A DNA stretch of 64,000 nucleotides from Chionis minor (lineage: Eukaryota; Chordata; Aves; Charadriiformes; Chionididae), in NCBI GenBank assembly GCA_013398295.1, contig VZSF01000898.1, positions 124,001-188,000 of the forward strand. Reading direction: 5' to 3'. Shown one piece after another: positions 12,532 through 23,225 of the stretch. A program made the position numbers and the translations under genes. Every line of letters begins with the position of its first letter. Position 1 is the stretch's first letter. The notes below the pieces were generated by a model. That model was given only the letters and a program-made list of their open reading frames with translations, ran no database searches and had not been told where the DNA came from.

Positions 12532-14009
12532 CCCTTGGCCACTTTTTCAATATATTTATTCAGGAAAAAAGACAGAAAAGTCATTGATACTTCTAACCAT
12601 TGACATCAGTCAAAAGACATCAGTTCAGGGGAGGGAGGAAGAAGGGGAAAGACCAAAGCTTGTAACCACAGACTAGCTGAATGTGTAATAGTTCAGTTAT
12701 CTGGTTGAATCTGTTAAAGATGATGAGGAAAAAGGTAGAACATGATGACTTGTATGGGTCCTTCAAACTGAAGATTCACCAATTCACCCAAAAAGAAGAG
12801 TATACTCAGACCTGGAAGCCAAGTGGATACAGTGGATGCAAGGTATGTGATTCAGGACGTAGACAGAAAGGGTAGCCTTGATGACAGAAAAGAAATGGGG
12901 TTGGTTTCAGGTACTAGAGAAGGGAAGTCTGAGAATGAAGTTAGGAGGGTAGAGAAGATTAGGCAAGAAAGCCAGCAGAAGGGGAAAGAATTGAAAGTAA
13001 GAATGGCAGGAGAAGACATTGAGGCTGAAACTATAAAACACCGATATTACTTGCTTGAGTTTCACTTGGCATAATCCTGCCCTACATTAATGTCTTGTGT
13101 TATTTCCGATGTGACTTTATTATCTCATTTTATTGCTTCACTGGGCAAAATCTCTAAAAATAAACAGGCTTAATTATAATATCACTTCAGGCTATTGTTA
13201 ATGATTTTGTAGCTTATTGCAGTTACTGTACTACTAAGAACTTGATTTGTTTTCTGTTGGACAAGGTAAAGATTTATGTTAAAAAATGTTTTTTGTAGTT
13301 TTATATCTTTTTACACATTCACTCATTAACTGTGAAACCATCCCAAAACACCCATGAGGCATTGTTTTCCATTCAGAAAAGCAAGCCCCAGTCTCTGAAA
13401 CTTTTATTTAAAATGAAGGAGGGCAAGACAGAAAATAATAAAATATAATCCTTGACTAAACAGATATATTTAGCATGCCTCCTCAGTAGCAGGCTGTATG
13501 TGGCTGCTCTAGACAAAATAGATGCTTGCCCCCATAAAATTTTTAGAAAGCTGAAAATGCAGTAGATAAAATTAAAAAATATTGTGATTCAAGCTATAGG
13601 CAGAGAAACTAAATGAAGAAGTAGGCAAATGATATGTCTGATCCCAACAGACTGCCAGAAAAACTCTTAGAATTGTGTACCAACTCTGTTCTTGATTCTT
13701 CACAGTGCACCACTTTCCAAAATACATCCTAGAGAATCATTTTCCATAATTCTTTAAAGTACTGGTTACCTACTGTGTCTTTTAAAACTGCTTACAGGCT
13801 GCTTTAAAAAGATATTCACTCTAAAATTCAGTTCTGATTCTGAAAATCAGTAGAACAAAAAAATCCTCTTTCATGTTCAATGTAATCAAAAGTGGTGAAT
13901 TTAATAATATAAAAACTATGTCCTGTGTTTTACTGCATTAGCCCTACAGATCCAATTGGGATGTGGAGTTGTTCACTACTATCTACTTAAGGCAAAGAAC
14001 ACCTTCCAA
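12532..14009. other. Intergenic DNA, nothing recognised
   Basis: A 1.5-kb gap between two CR1 fragments. The longest open stretches (about 80 codons near 12823-13074) are lysine- and glutamate-rich, without family motifs or splice context. Confidence 0.55.
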
Positions 14010-14200
14010 TAGAGTAGGTTGCTTAAAGCCCCATCCAACCTGGCCTTGAATACTTCCAGAGATGGGGCATCCACAGCTTCTCTGAGCAACCTGTTCCAGT
14101 GTCTCACTACCCTCAGAGTAAAGAATTTCTTCCTAATATTTAATCTAAACCAACCCTCTTTCAGTTTAAAGTCATTCTCCCTAATCAAAATTCTACTCTT
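14010..14200 (-). mobile_element. CR1 LINE fragment (ORF2 C-terminus)
   Basis: The minus strand encodes the CR1 ORF2 C-terminal block: [19 protein letters not shown] followed by [20 protein letters not shown]. The last 60 or so bases of the canonical CR1 3' end, including the terminal octamer repeats, are missing here, so the copy is truncated at both ends. Confidence 0.9.
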
Positions 14201-15839
14201 CTGTTCAGTCCTCAAATCTGCTGTCACCATTTTTGGTTGGATAGTACTTGATACTAAAGCTCTTCATATACTTTGCAATATCATAAATAATGCATGTTAA
14301 ATGCAAAGAGGACTGACATAGTTTTTCAAAAAAGAAAAGTGACCTCATGTCTCCTGAGCAGAACTCTCAATTTCCTTGCTCTGTATTTCCACCAAGTTTT
14401 CATTTTATGTCTTCTTACCTTTTTCATCCTGTTCGGTATCTCTAGCTATTGCACTGTGTTTCAGTAGTTAAGGCCTAAACTCTGGATTCTGGAGATTTGA
14501 AGTTCCACTCCTATCTTTGATTCTGATACAGTGTGTGGGTTTGAGTCACTTATCAGTGCATCTGTAAAATGGAGTTGTTTGTATCTGCCCAGCGATGTGG
14601 CATATTTTGAAATTTACTAAATGATTTCTTCTGTGACTATGAGGTATTATTAAGTAACAAAGACTCCAGTATACCAAGTCAAAAGACAAACTGAACAGCC
14701 TAATTAGCACAGAAAGATTTTCTCTGAGACTGATGAAACAGAAACAAATGCATTTTTAAGACTTCTGTGAAGTTAAATGAGCAAACTGTGCTTTCATTCA
14801 CTTCACTTGCAAAGGCAGGATCAACTTTCTGTGTGACAACATTCCTGGAGCTTCTCGCTCAAACTATTCTAAAAAGTCTGCAAGGAGAATATATGTGACT
14901 TTTTTTTTCTTTAACACTCTAATAATAAAAAGGACTTGACTTTGCAATTATGAAGGCTGCCACTCCTTGCCCTCCTCAAAATGTACATGGAGAAAACTTT
15001 ATGCCTGTATCTTCAGAGATATTTTTCACATATGTAAGTCCTTTTGCAGATTTCATCTCTCTAAATTAAACAAGCCTGGTGCTTTCAATTTTTACAATTT
15101 TTAAAAATTTTTGCAGTTCTAGAACACAATCTTAACAAAGCTACATAGAACAGTACAATGCCTTAATTTGTACAACAAAAAAAAAATTGCTTTTTGTGTA
15201 TCCCAGCATGCCATTTGTCTTTTTTACCATTGTCTTCACAACTGTTGCTGTACCCACCAGCTCTTTCTCTGCAGTTCTGCTGACTGACAACTTCTTCCCC
15301 ATCCAGTATTTGTGCACATGTTTATTCATATCTATAAACATTTGTCCATACTATTTCAGTCTGCAGCTCCAGTTTATCAAGATGATTTTGAGTTCTGAAT
15401 CTGTCTTCCAAAAACTTTATGTCCAGTCCAAGTAAGGTGTTATGTGCAGATTTAATAGTCTAGAAAAATAAAATTACCCCTGAATATTGGATGCAGTATT
15501 CCAGATACTGCCTTAAAAAGTGCTGAGGGAGAGAATCACTTCCCTTAATTTACTGGTTATGCAAGCAGCACAGAATACTGTACGCTGTATTCTTATTCTC
15601 TATATATTTACTGAACTACTTTTTGTACTTAACTACCCATCTACTGTGTTAGTTTATTCTTCTTAAACAAACTGTTTTCTTGGTCAAACACTTGGAATTT
15701 ACTTGTGTTGAATAGCACTGGTATTATTCATTTTACCACCAAATGGTAGAAATATGGTACTGGGATGATAAAGTTCCCAGGTACTAACATAGTGCATATC
15801 TCAGGGCCTAGAGTGCATTCCCTCTCCAAAGAGTCTGGC
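14201..15839. other. Intergenic DNA, nothing recognised
   Basis: AT-rich sequence with only short open frames. No conserved coding or RNA element could be identified. Confidence 0.55.
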
Positions 15840-16400
15840 ATTTTGGCTGCGTAGATTCGGAGTGAACTTTCACAGTGCAGCTGGCTGGCCTTAAACTAAA
15901 TTGCTGTAAGAAGCCCTAGTGGGGCTTGCCGCCCCATACTTTCAGTATGTGCTTCTAGGATGGGTGCTTTCACTTGGTCTCTACCCGAGCTATGCTGCAG
16001 CTATGCCTGTGCTTAGCTGATTTGGATGCTAATCCAGATGCTGATCCTGACATGCAGCCTTGAGTTTCTGGCTTGATCTTGGACACGTTATCACTATGGA
16101 CTTGTCTGGCAAACACTGGACTGCTGGCTGACCCTCATTACTATCACAGAGCTTATCTGCTATCCTTGCTCATGTGTTGTGGGACCGCATGCCTGACAGT
16201 GCCCTTACTGTCCCCGGCCTGCCTCGTGGTAATGCCAACTTTCTGGGTCACTTTCCGTTACGGAACAGCTCCTCCTGCTGCTCCTTGACACACACGGCAA
16301 TTGTAATCTATGCTTCATCTATAGTTCTCCCTCTGGATTTGTTAAAGGAGAAGCTGCTTCTCAAGCATTCACACATGCCGAGTAGCTTTTGAAATTGATG
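15840..16400. repeat. Diverged interspersed repeat, copy 2 (possibly LTR-derived)
   Basis: Shares ordered blocks with 290-790 (GATCCTGAC, GCTTGATCTTGGAC, CTATGGACTTGTCTGGCAA, CTGACCCTCATTACTATC). It is moderately GC-rich relative to its flanks. The open frames at 16073-16392 lie wholly inside the repeat and are not taken as genes. Confidence 0.4.
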
Positions 16401-17744
16401 TACTAATAGCAGCCTCTCTATAAGCAGCATATGGGGATATATATGTTGTTAATTGTCTCTGTGAAGATGGGGAGTTCAGGTTCAGCTGACACCCATTTGA
16501 ACTCTATGATGTTGTTTTTGACTCATGGGTAGACAGTCTGGAAGATGGCCTGGGAATCCTCCATCTCCATCTGCACCATAGACTTCAAATTGGCTGCCTT
16601 GCAATCAAAGCATAGTGTTTACAGTTAAATTAGAATCAATCAACATTGAGACAGTAAGGCTATACAATGCAATGGAGGACCTTCTTCATGGGTGTTGGCA
16701 CCCAGAATGTGATATGGTGACACTTGATGACTGGCACTAGGTCATTGCATAAAACCTTGAAGGTGATCTTCTTTATGTCAAGATTTGGCACTTACTGCTG
16801 GTCCACCCAAGTGCACAACATGGTATTACCCCAGGAACTGGAAGGTCATTTTCTGCAGCATGAAGAAATTATCTACCGTTCAGCAGCTCACTTTGCCCCT
16901 TCCTGGAGAAAAAGATTGGTCCAGTACTTTCTAGATAATTCCTGAGCGTAGGCATAATTGAGAATACAGCAACAGTATAATCAAAAACAGCAGCTAGAAT
17001 GGCAGCAGTATCAGTCATCTTGTCAGTTAGTTGCCAGACAGGGTAGGCTTGGCCTGGCTTTAGAGACGTGTAATGAGTATATGCATGTGAGTCACTTCAG
17101 GTCTCTTGGCCATGGAAACAAAAATCATTCCCTGGAATGGGTCACCAGGACAATAGAAGGTTGCATGAAAGAACAGTAACTGCTGTAGTTTAATTGTTAC
17201 ATATGGGATGAATTGTAATATCCTAACAGTCTACCAAAACTAAATTAAGGTTTAAATAGTTTTTAATTATTAAGATCTTAATAATTTTTGTAAGTGATTT
17301 GCTGACCTGATCTGTGTCCAATTCTTTAATTGTACATTGTAATTAGGACAGTACTGTAGCATGTTAGTAACTACTACCAGATGTTTGTACATTGTTACAT
17401 AATTTCATTGAATGTAGAACTAACCTATCCTGTTGAAACATCACCAGCATAGACGGTATTTATGATACTTTCTTAAAACACTCTCTATACTTACTATTCT
17501 TCTTCGTTAGATTCTATAATCTAAGTAAGATTCTGTAATCTAATTCTATAATCCTGTACTGCAACAGGTTGATGAATCCATTATCCTGATCATGCATGGA
17601 TACTATGGCTTTGTTTTCCTGAGGTTGAGCCGGTAGTGAGGCTGAGCACATAATCCTCAGGCATATACAGAAACACACACACAAGCACATACAGTCAGAA
17701 TACTCAAGCACACAGCTGGCCACACAGATCAGCACAGAAAGTAC
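16401..17744. other. Intergenic DNA, nothing recognised
   Basis: No coding or RNA feature could be supported. The 73-codon frames at 16724-17179 are glutamine-rich or mixed and show no family motif. Confidence 0.5.
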
Positions 17745-20400
17745 CTCACCCTGTATTATGTGCCTTGAAGTTAGCTAATGACACTATGAAGCCATCAGAG
17801 TTAGCAAAACATTTAAAAGCTAGGCATACAGAACATGAAGGCAAATTTCTACATTTTTTTCAGCCATGTTTCAAACTATGTGATATTCAATCCAATACTG
17901 CACAAAATTTCACTGAACTTAATGACGGATGTTTAGAAACCCCTTTTGAGGTTTCTTGCTTCACAGAAAAAGACAAAAAGTCACATACCACTAGGGAAAC
18001 ACTTGTTCCTGCCAGAATAAAAAGGGCTTCTTCAATAATATTCAGAAAACAATAGGATGACAAACTAAAATGCATCCCTTTGTCACCAAACGCTGTTGGA
18101 AGATGCATAGAAAACATTGCTGGAGGTTTGAAGAAACAAGTATCAGTACAAATTACACAGCGTGAGAGGCTTGCTATGCAGCTGGATGTTTCTAACATGT
18201 CTCAGCTTATGATATTTGCTAGATTCTGTTTTGATAGTGAAATACATGAAGAACTACTTTCTGTGAGCCACTAAAGGAAAGATCTACCAGAGAAGCCGTA
18301 TTCTCAACAGTAAATTACTTCTTTAATAAAAATGGAAAAATTGGAAAAAAAAAAGGAAATTAAAAAAATAAATGGAAAAAATGGAAAAATTGTGCAAGTG
18401 TAATGACCGGTGGAGTAGCTGCTTCATCTAAGAAAAGGATTGCATGGTAAGGTTACGTAGATAGCACCACAGCTGAAATTCATAGGCAAACTATTGCAGC
18501 AAAGAAATGGGATCCAGACATGCACAAAGTGCTACAGGATGTCATCAATACATGCTTAATTTCATAGAAACAAGACCTTGAAACAGTAGAATCTTTACAA
18601 TACTTCATCATGAGATGTGGAGTGACCAAGGAAATCTTTTGTACCTGTGGTGGGCTGACCTTGGCTGTCTGCCAGATGCCTACCAAGCCACTCTATACTG
18701 CCCCTCCTCAGCAGGACAGGAGAAAATATGATGGAAAAGCTCGTGGGTTGAGACAGGGAGATCAGTTAGCAATCACCTTCACAGGTAAAACACACTAAAC
18801 TTGGGGAAATTAATTTAATCAATAACAGAGTAGGGTAGTAAGAAACAAAGAACAAAACCAAAAACCCTTTCCCCCAACCCACTCCATTCATGACTCTTCA
18901 CACACCCCTCTCCCTGCCCTCCCCACCCCGAGCAGTGCAGGGGCATGGGGAATGGGGATTGCAGTTAGTTCATAGCACTTTGTCTCTGCCACTCCTTCCT
19001 GCTCACGCTGTTCTCTTGCTCCAATGTGGGGTCCCTCTCATGGATTACAGCCCTTCATGAACTGCTCCAGCATGCGTCCTCTCCACAAGGTGCAGTCTTG
19101 AAGGAATGGACTGCTTCAGCATGAGTCCCCCACAGGCCACAGGTCCTGCCAGAAAATGTGCACCAGTGTGGGCTCCTCTCCAAAGGCTGCAGCTTTCTTC
19201 AGGGCATATTCACCTGCTGTGGCATGGGCTCTCAGTGCACTGCAGGGTGGATATCTGCTCTGATATGGTCTTCCGTGGTCTGTAGGGGAACGACCTATGT
19301 CACCATGGTCTTCTCCAGGGGCTGCAGGCGAATCTGCTCTTGTGCCTGGAGCACCTCCAACCCTCCTTCTCCACTGACGTTGGTGTCTGCGGGGCTGTTT
19401 CTCTCATATTTTATCACTGCTCTCTCTCACAGCTGCTTTGCAGTGTTTTTAACCCTTTCTTAAACATGTTATCACAGAGGCACCACCAGCATTGGTGATT
19501 GGCTCAGCCTTGGCCTGCGGTGTGTCCATTTTGGAGGCGACTGGAATTGGGTCTGTGTGACATGGGGACAGGACCTAGTCTCTTCTCACAGAAGCCACTC
19601 ATGCAGCCCCTCCCACTACCTAAACCTTGTCACATAAACCAAATACAATATCACACAGATATTTGCTGGTTATCTCATGGAAATGGGCTTAAAAGAGTTG
19701 TTGAATTTAAATACTAGTTACAGGTTTTTCTTCTACAAAAAGAAAACTGTTCTGAATTTGCTGACCTTTTTTGTGATGACAAGTGTCTGTCAGTAGTAAG
19801 TTCCCTAGCAGTTATTTTCAAAACACCCCCCCCACATTTAATGTATCCTTTTGAGGTGAAAGTGACATTCTAGCAGTGGGTGAAAAAGTAACTGCTTTTC
19901 AAAAGAAACTTGTGCTGTGGAGATTTTTGTGATTTTATTGCCAAAAATTATGCGTGTCACCTACAAAAACTCTCATATATGTGCACTTACAAAATTTGAA
20001 AACAGAACTTTCTAACCTGTTTTTAAAGCTTCCAAAGGAAGAGTTTCAGTGGGTTTTGAACCCATTTGTTAAAAAATCAACACCACTGATCATTTGGAAG
20101 AACTACTGATTGATATCAGGTAAGATGAAAATTTACTAGCTGAATTTCAAACCTCTGCATAAGTGATGGAAGGGACTGACAAATGTGTATCATGATTTAG
20201 TAAATGCAGCCAACAATATACTTCTTCCATTTGGATGTATGCGTCTTTGTGAGATATCTTTTTCAGTTATGACAGCCATTAAGACCAAGTATCAAAATAA
20301 ACTGGACATAGAACTAGGCCTTTGAATCACTGTATCAAAAAGTGTTAAACCAAGATTTTAAAAAATAATGAAGCATATCCAATCACATTGCTATCACTAA
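17745..20400 (+). pseudogene. hAT/Charlie (ZBED-type) transposase relic, split by a solo LTR
   Basis: The plus strand keeps, in order, the pieces of a hAT-family transposase. Near 17750-17840 is the end of a BED zinc finger (CIMCLE, then MKPSELAKHLKARHTEHEGK). At 18056-18250 is the block around PLSPNAVGRCIENIA and LAMQLDVSNMSQL, normally the start of the RNase-H-like core. At 18480-18600 is an HRQTIAAKKW-like block. After the LTR at 18646-19647 the core resumes at 19660 with ICWLSHGNGLKRVVEF. Near 20215-20300 is the C-terminal dimerisation region (LLPFGCMRLCE, then TAIKTKYQNKLD). The first two parts share one frame with a TAG between them (18053-18055); many later stops and shifts follow. Terminal inverted repeats were not located, so it could be a transposon or a retrocopy of a domesticated ZBED/SCAND3-like gene. 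Confidence 0.75.
18646..19647 (-). mobile_element. Solo LTR inserted in the hAT relic
   Basis: This roughly 1.0-kb GC-rich block runs from TGTGGTGGGCTGACC to CATAAACCAAATACA, with TG...CA termini. It contains the repeated 'CTGCTCCAGCATG/GTGGGCTCC' style typical of one avian LTR group and a complement of a CCAAT box (attggtgattggctc, 19492-19506). On the minus strand the order is CCAAT box, TTTAAG-type TATA, then the repeat-rich R/U5, so I read it as minus-sense. It divides one hAT transposase reading into two halves that rejoin in order. A clear target-site duplication was not found, probably because of decay. A related copy in the other orientation lies at about 62900-63650. Confidence 0.75.
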
Positions 20401-22308
20401 AAATAATTGTTAATAATATTTGTAGTGAGAACAAAAAAGGGTTGTACCATTAATAAAATAAAATATTACAATATTACAATATTAAAATATTGTTTATTCC
20501 ATCTTTAATTTTTTTTTTGTTTCTGGGTTTGTGTGTGTTTTATAATGTACGTAACAAGTATATTATAGAATAGGCTATGGTAAGTATTTCTCATGAAGTC
20601 AGAAGTGATAATTGTGCAATTCAGGGAGAGGTTTAGGCATCAGATATAAAATACAAAAAGATACAAATACATGCCCCACTTGTAAAGTGGGACATCAAAC
20701 ACCAGAGTTCAAAACTGCAAACAGTTTTACAACTACAACTGTAGTTGTAAAAACAGTTCAGCTGATGCATAACTCCAGATATGTCTGTATTTCATAGCAT
20801 TAGGATGTCAGTATGTCTGGTCTGTCACCTCTTCCTCTGCCAGTGCTAAGGAAAGCACCCAGTTTCCCAGTGATCATTGAACAGACACAAAGGAAGAAAA
20901 GGAAAGAAAATGCCCAAATTTCTCTCAATGGAGTGAAAGAGATGTAGATGCATTCCCATTCAGAGCATTATTCACACTGAAGTGCCTTTCCAAGGTAGAG
21001 AGAGATTCCTGTTCTTCTTGGTAATGTCACCTTCAAATCATTTCTGAAGTTATATTGCCTTTTTGTGATGGGAAATGAGGCAGGGTCCCTGTATCTTTCT
21101 CCTCTACTATATAGTAGTTAGGACATTTAACTGAAAGTTGGAAGACTTGGCCAGATTCTCTTCTGACCAGAGTGAGTAACCTATCCTCCAGACCACCATG
21201 CTCCAGCATGGTGGATGAATTAAAAAAAACAGAGACAAGAAGTGGACTGGCAGCAGTTAAAGCAACGAAACAAGGCAGTAGATCAGATCCACATCATGAC
21301 ATGATGATCATCAGGACCAAATTGTGTGCTTGCTTCATCAACTAGCTGGTAGGAATGAGCTGCCAATCAGTGAAAAACCATACCTTTCTTTTCAGTTGGC
21401 TTTGGTGTGATTGGTCCTTAAAGGTGTAGTTAGACTGCCGGCTACAGAACTAATGCTTAGGGGCCAGCACTTCTGACTGGTCAATACATAAACAAAACAC
21501 CATAGATTGGGGGGGAAGCATGGGGGAAAGACTGTAAAGCAAGTGTACTAAAACATCCAGTTCCCTGATGGATGGGATGCTCTCCTTAGATAACACCAAC
21601 TATTCCATTACAAGTCAATAAATGGAGTTGAACCAAGGTCTGAATCCTTTGTTTTGTTAGGAAAAATCAAGTATATAGTAGCCAAGCTGTGAATGTTTTT
21701 TTCTGCAAACTTAGAACCCACAGTGAGAATGCTTCTGAAACAGTTACAGGAGTGAGGGAAAAGGAAGAATGTTAACTGCATGATGGCCAGGTGTGGAAAT
21801 GAGATCAGGCTCCTCAAACAGATTTAAGAGACTTCTAAGCATTTGTGTACAAAATTTAGTTCATTATGCATTTTCTGATGTTGAAATTATCTTTCTCTAC
21901 CCCCAGATAGGAGTATGAGGCTCAATTCTAGCATGAGAGAGAATACACACATTTGAAACTCTTCTCCATCTTTACGTACATAAATTCAGAGGGCTCTGTG
22001 AAAACTGGATTACAACACAACTTTGGAATACATCTGAGCCCTTCAAATGCAAATCCGTTCTCCAAATTGAGAGGACTGTAATTGAATCTTTATCCAATTT
22101 GCATGCTTGGAGAAAGCAGTGGAGCTATTAATAATCAACAAAATGTAAAATAACATAAATACTAAATTGCTTATTATAATGCTTCTTCCTCTGAGATAAG
22201 CAGGTGAGCATGTGCTGAGAACAGCTAGCTGGGATTGGCATTGCCCCGTAAATTTAAGGCCTCCAGGAGCCCATGAAAAGCTGAGTAATTTTGAGTTCTT
22301 GAGCTGCT
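20401..22308. other. Intergenic DNA upstream of the TAS2R relic
   Basis: AT-rich, with an (AATATTAC)-like run near 20460-20490. No gene recognised. Any promoter of the receptor at 22309 would have been here, but no motif can be supported. Confidence 0.5.
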
Positions 22309-23225
22309 ATGTCCGCATTATTCTCTCTCCTTTTTCTAACAATTGCTATAATTGAATCCATGGCAGGACTTCTGGGAAATGGAATTATCTTGGCTGTCAG
22401 TTCAACTAGCTGCATCAGAAGCAAAATACTGTCCTCATATAATATGATTATGATCTTTCTGAGTCTATCCAGGTTCTTTTTGCAGTCCTGGATGATGCTG
22501 GATTTGTTCCTAGGTCTGTTTTGTGAAACCTCCTATTATGAAGAAAAATTGTTTGGAATTTTCAAGACAGTTTTTATGTTTCTGAACTACTTCAGCCTCT
22601 GGTTTGCTTCCTGGCTTAGTGTCTTCTATTGTATCAAGGTTGCTGGTTTTACTCAGTCTTTCTTCATCTGGCTGAAGCAAAGAATTTCCAATCTTGTGCC
22701 CTAGATACTGATAACATCATCTCTTTTCTCCTTTGCAACCTCTCTTCCTTTTGCCTGGGATATCTACAACTTCACTGATCTTTTAATCACAACAAACTCT
22801 TCAGAAAGGAGAGTCACAATGAAAGCTAGTTTGTTTTTATTGATTCTTCTCTGTAACTCTGGTATAGCTTTGCCTTTAATAGTGTTTGTTGTTTCAAGTA
22901 TCCTGCTGATTAGGTGTCTGTGGATACACACCAGAAAGATGACAAATAATGCAACTGGCTTCCAGGATCCCAGCTTAGAGACCCATATTGGTGCCATCAA
23001 GTCAATCTTTTCCTTCATTATCCTCTATGTTACATATTTTATTTCTTTGTTACATTTTTTATTTCTTTCTCATTTTATCCAACATATTTTTACCTTTAAG
23101 CATTGAGGAAGCCATATGTGCAGCTGTAATGGCTGCCTGTCCTGCAGGACACTATGGTCTTAATCTGGAGCAACCCCAAATTTTGAGAGCTGCCAGCTAG
23201 CATTTTGCACTATGCAAACTGTCAT
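22309..23225 (+). pseudogene. Bitter taste receptor (TAS2R family) pseudogene
   Basis: Single-exon TAS2R-like GPCR. From ATG 22309 the frame shows TM1 with the GLLGNGIILAV motif, TM2 with ILSSYNMIMIFLSLSR, TM3 with FASWLSVFYCIKVAGFT (family hallmark WLxxFYxxKIA), then LKQRISNLVP. A TAG at 22702-22704 replaces the tryptophan normally found in the LVPW motif (TGG to TAG). The same frame then stays open through the N-glycosylation site and TM5 to TM6, ending at TGA 23104-23106. TM7 text (ICAAVMAACPAGH) continues in another frame from 23102. A second shift near 23150 leads to the terminal LIWSNPKF motif, immediately followed by TGA (23184-23186). TAS2Rs are usually about 300 residues; intact this would have been close to that. 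It is a unitary or duplicate pseudogene of uncertain subtype. Linkage to a CD163-like gene suggests a chicken chromosome-1-type TAS2R, which is inference. Confidence 0.88.

Noticed and set aside
16073..16392. Overlapping 71-72-codon plus-strand frames
   Set aside because: They lie inside the diverged interspersed repeat and have no independent support.
22309..22704. Intact 131-residue membrane protein
   Set aside because: It is the first half of a TAS2R receptor. The frame continues after the TAG with TM4-TM6, so this is a nonsense-interrupted pseudogene.
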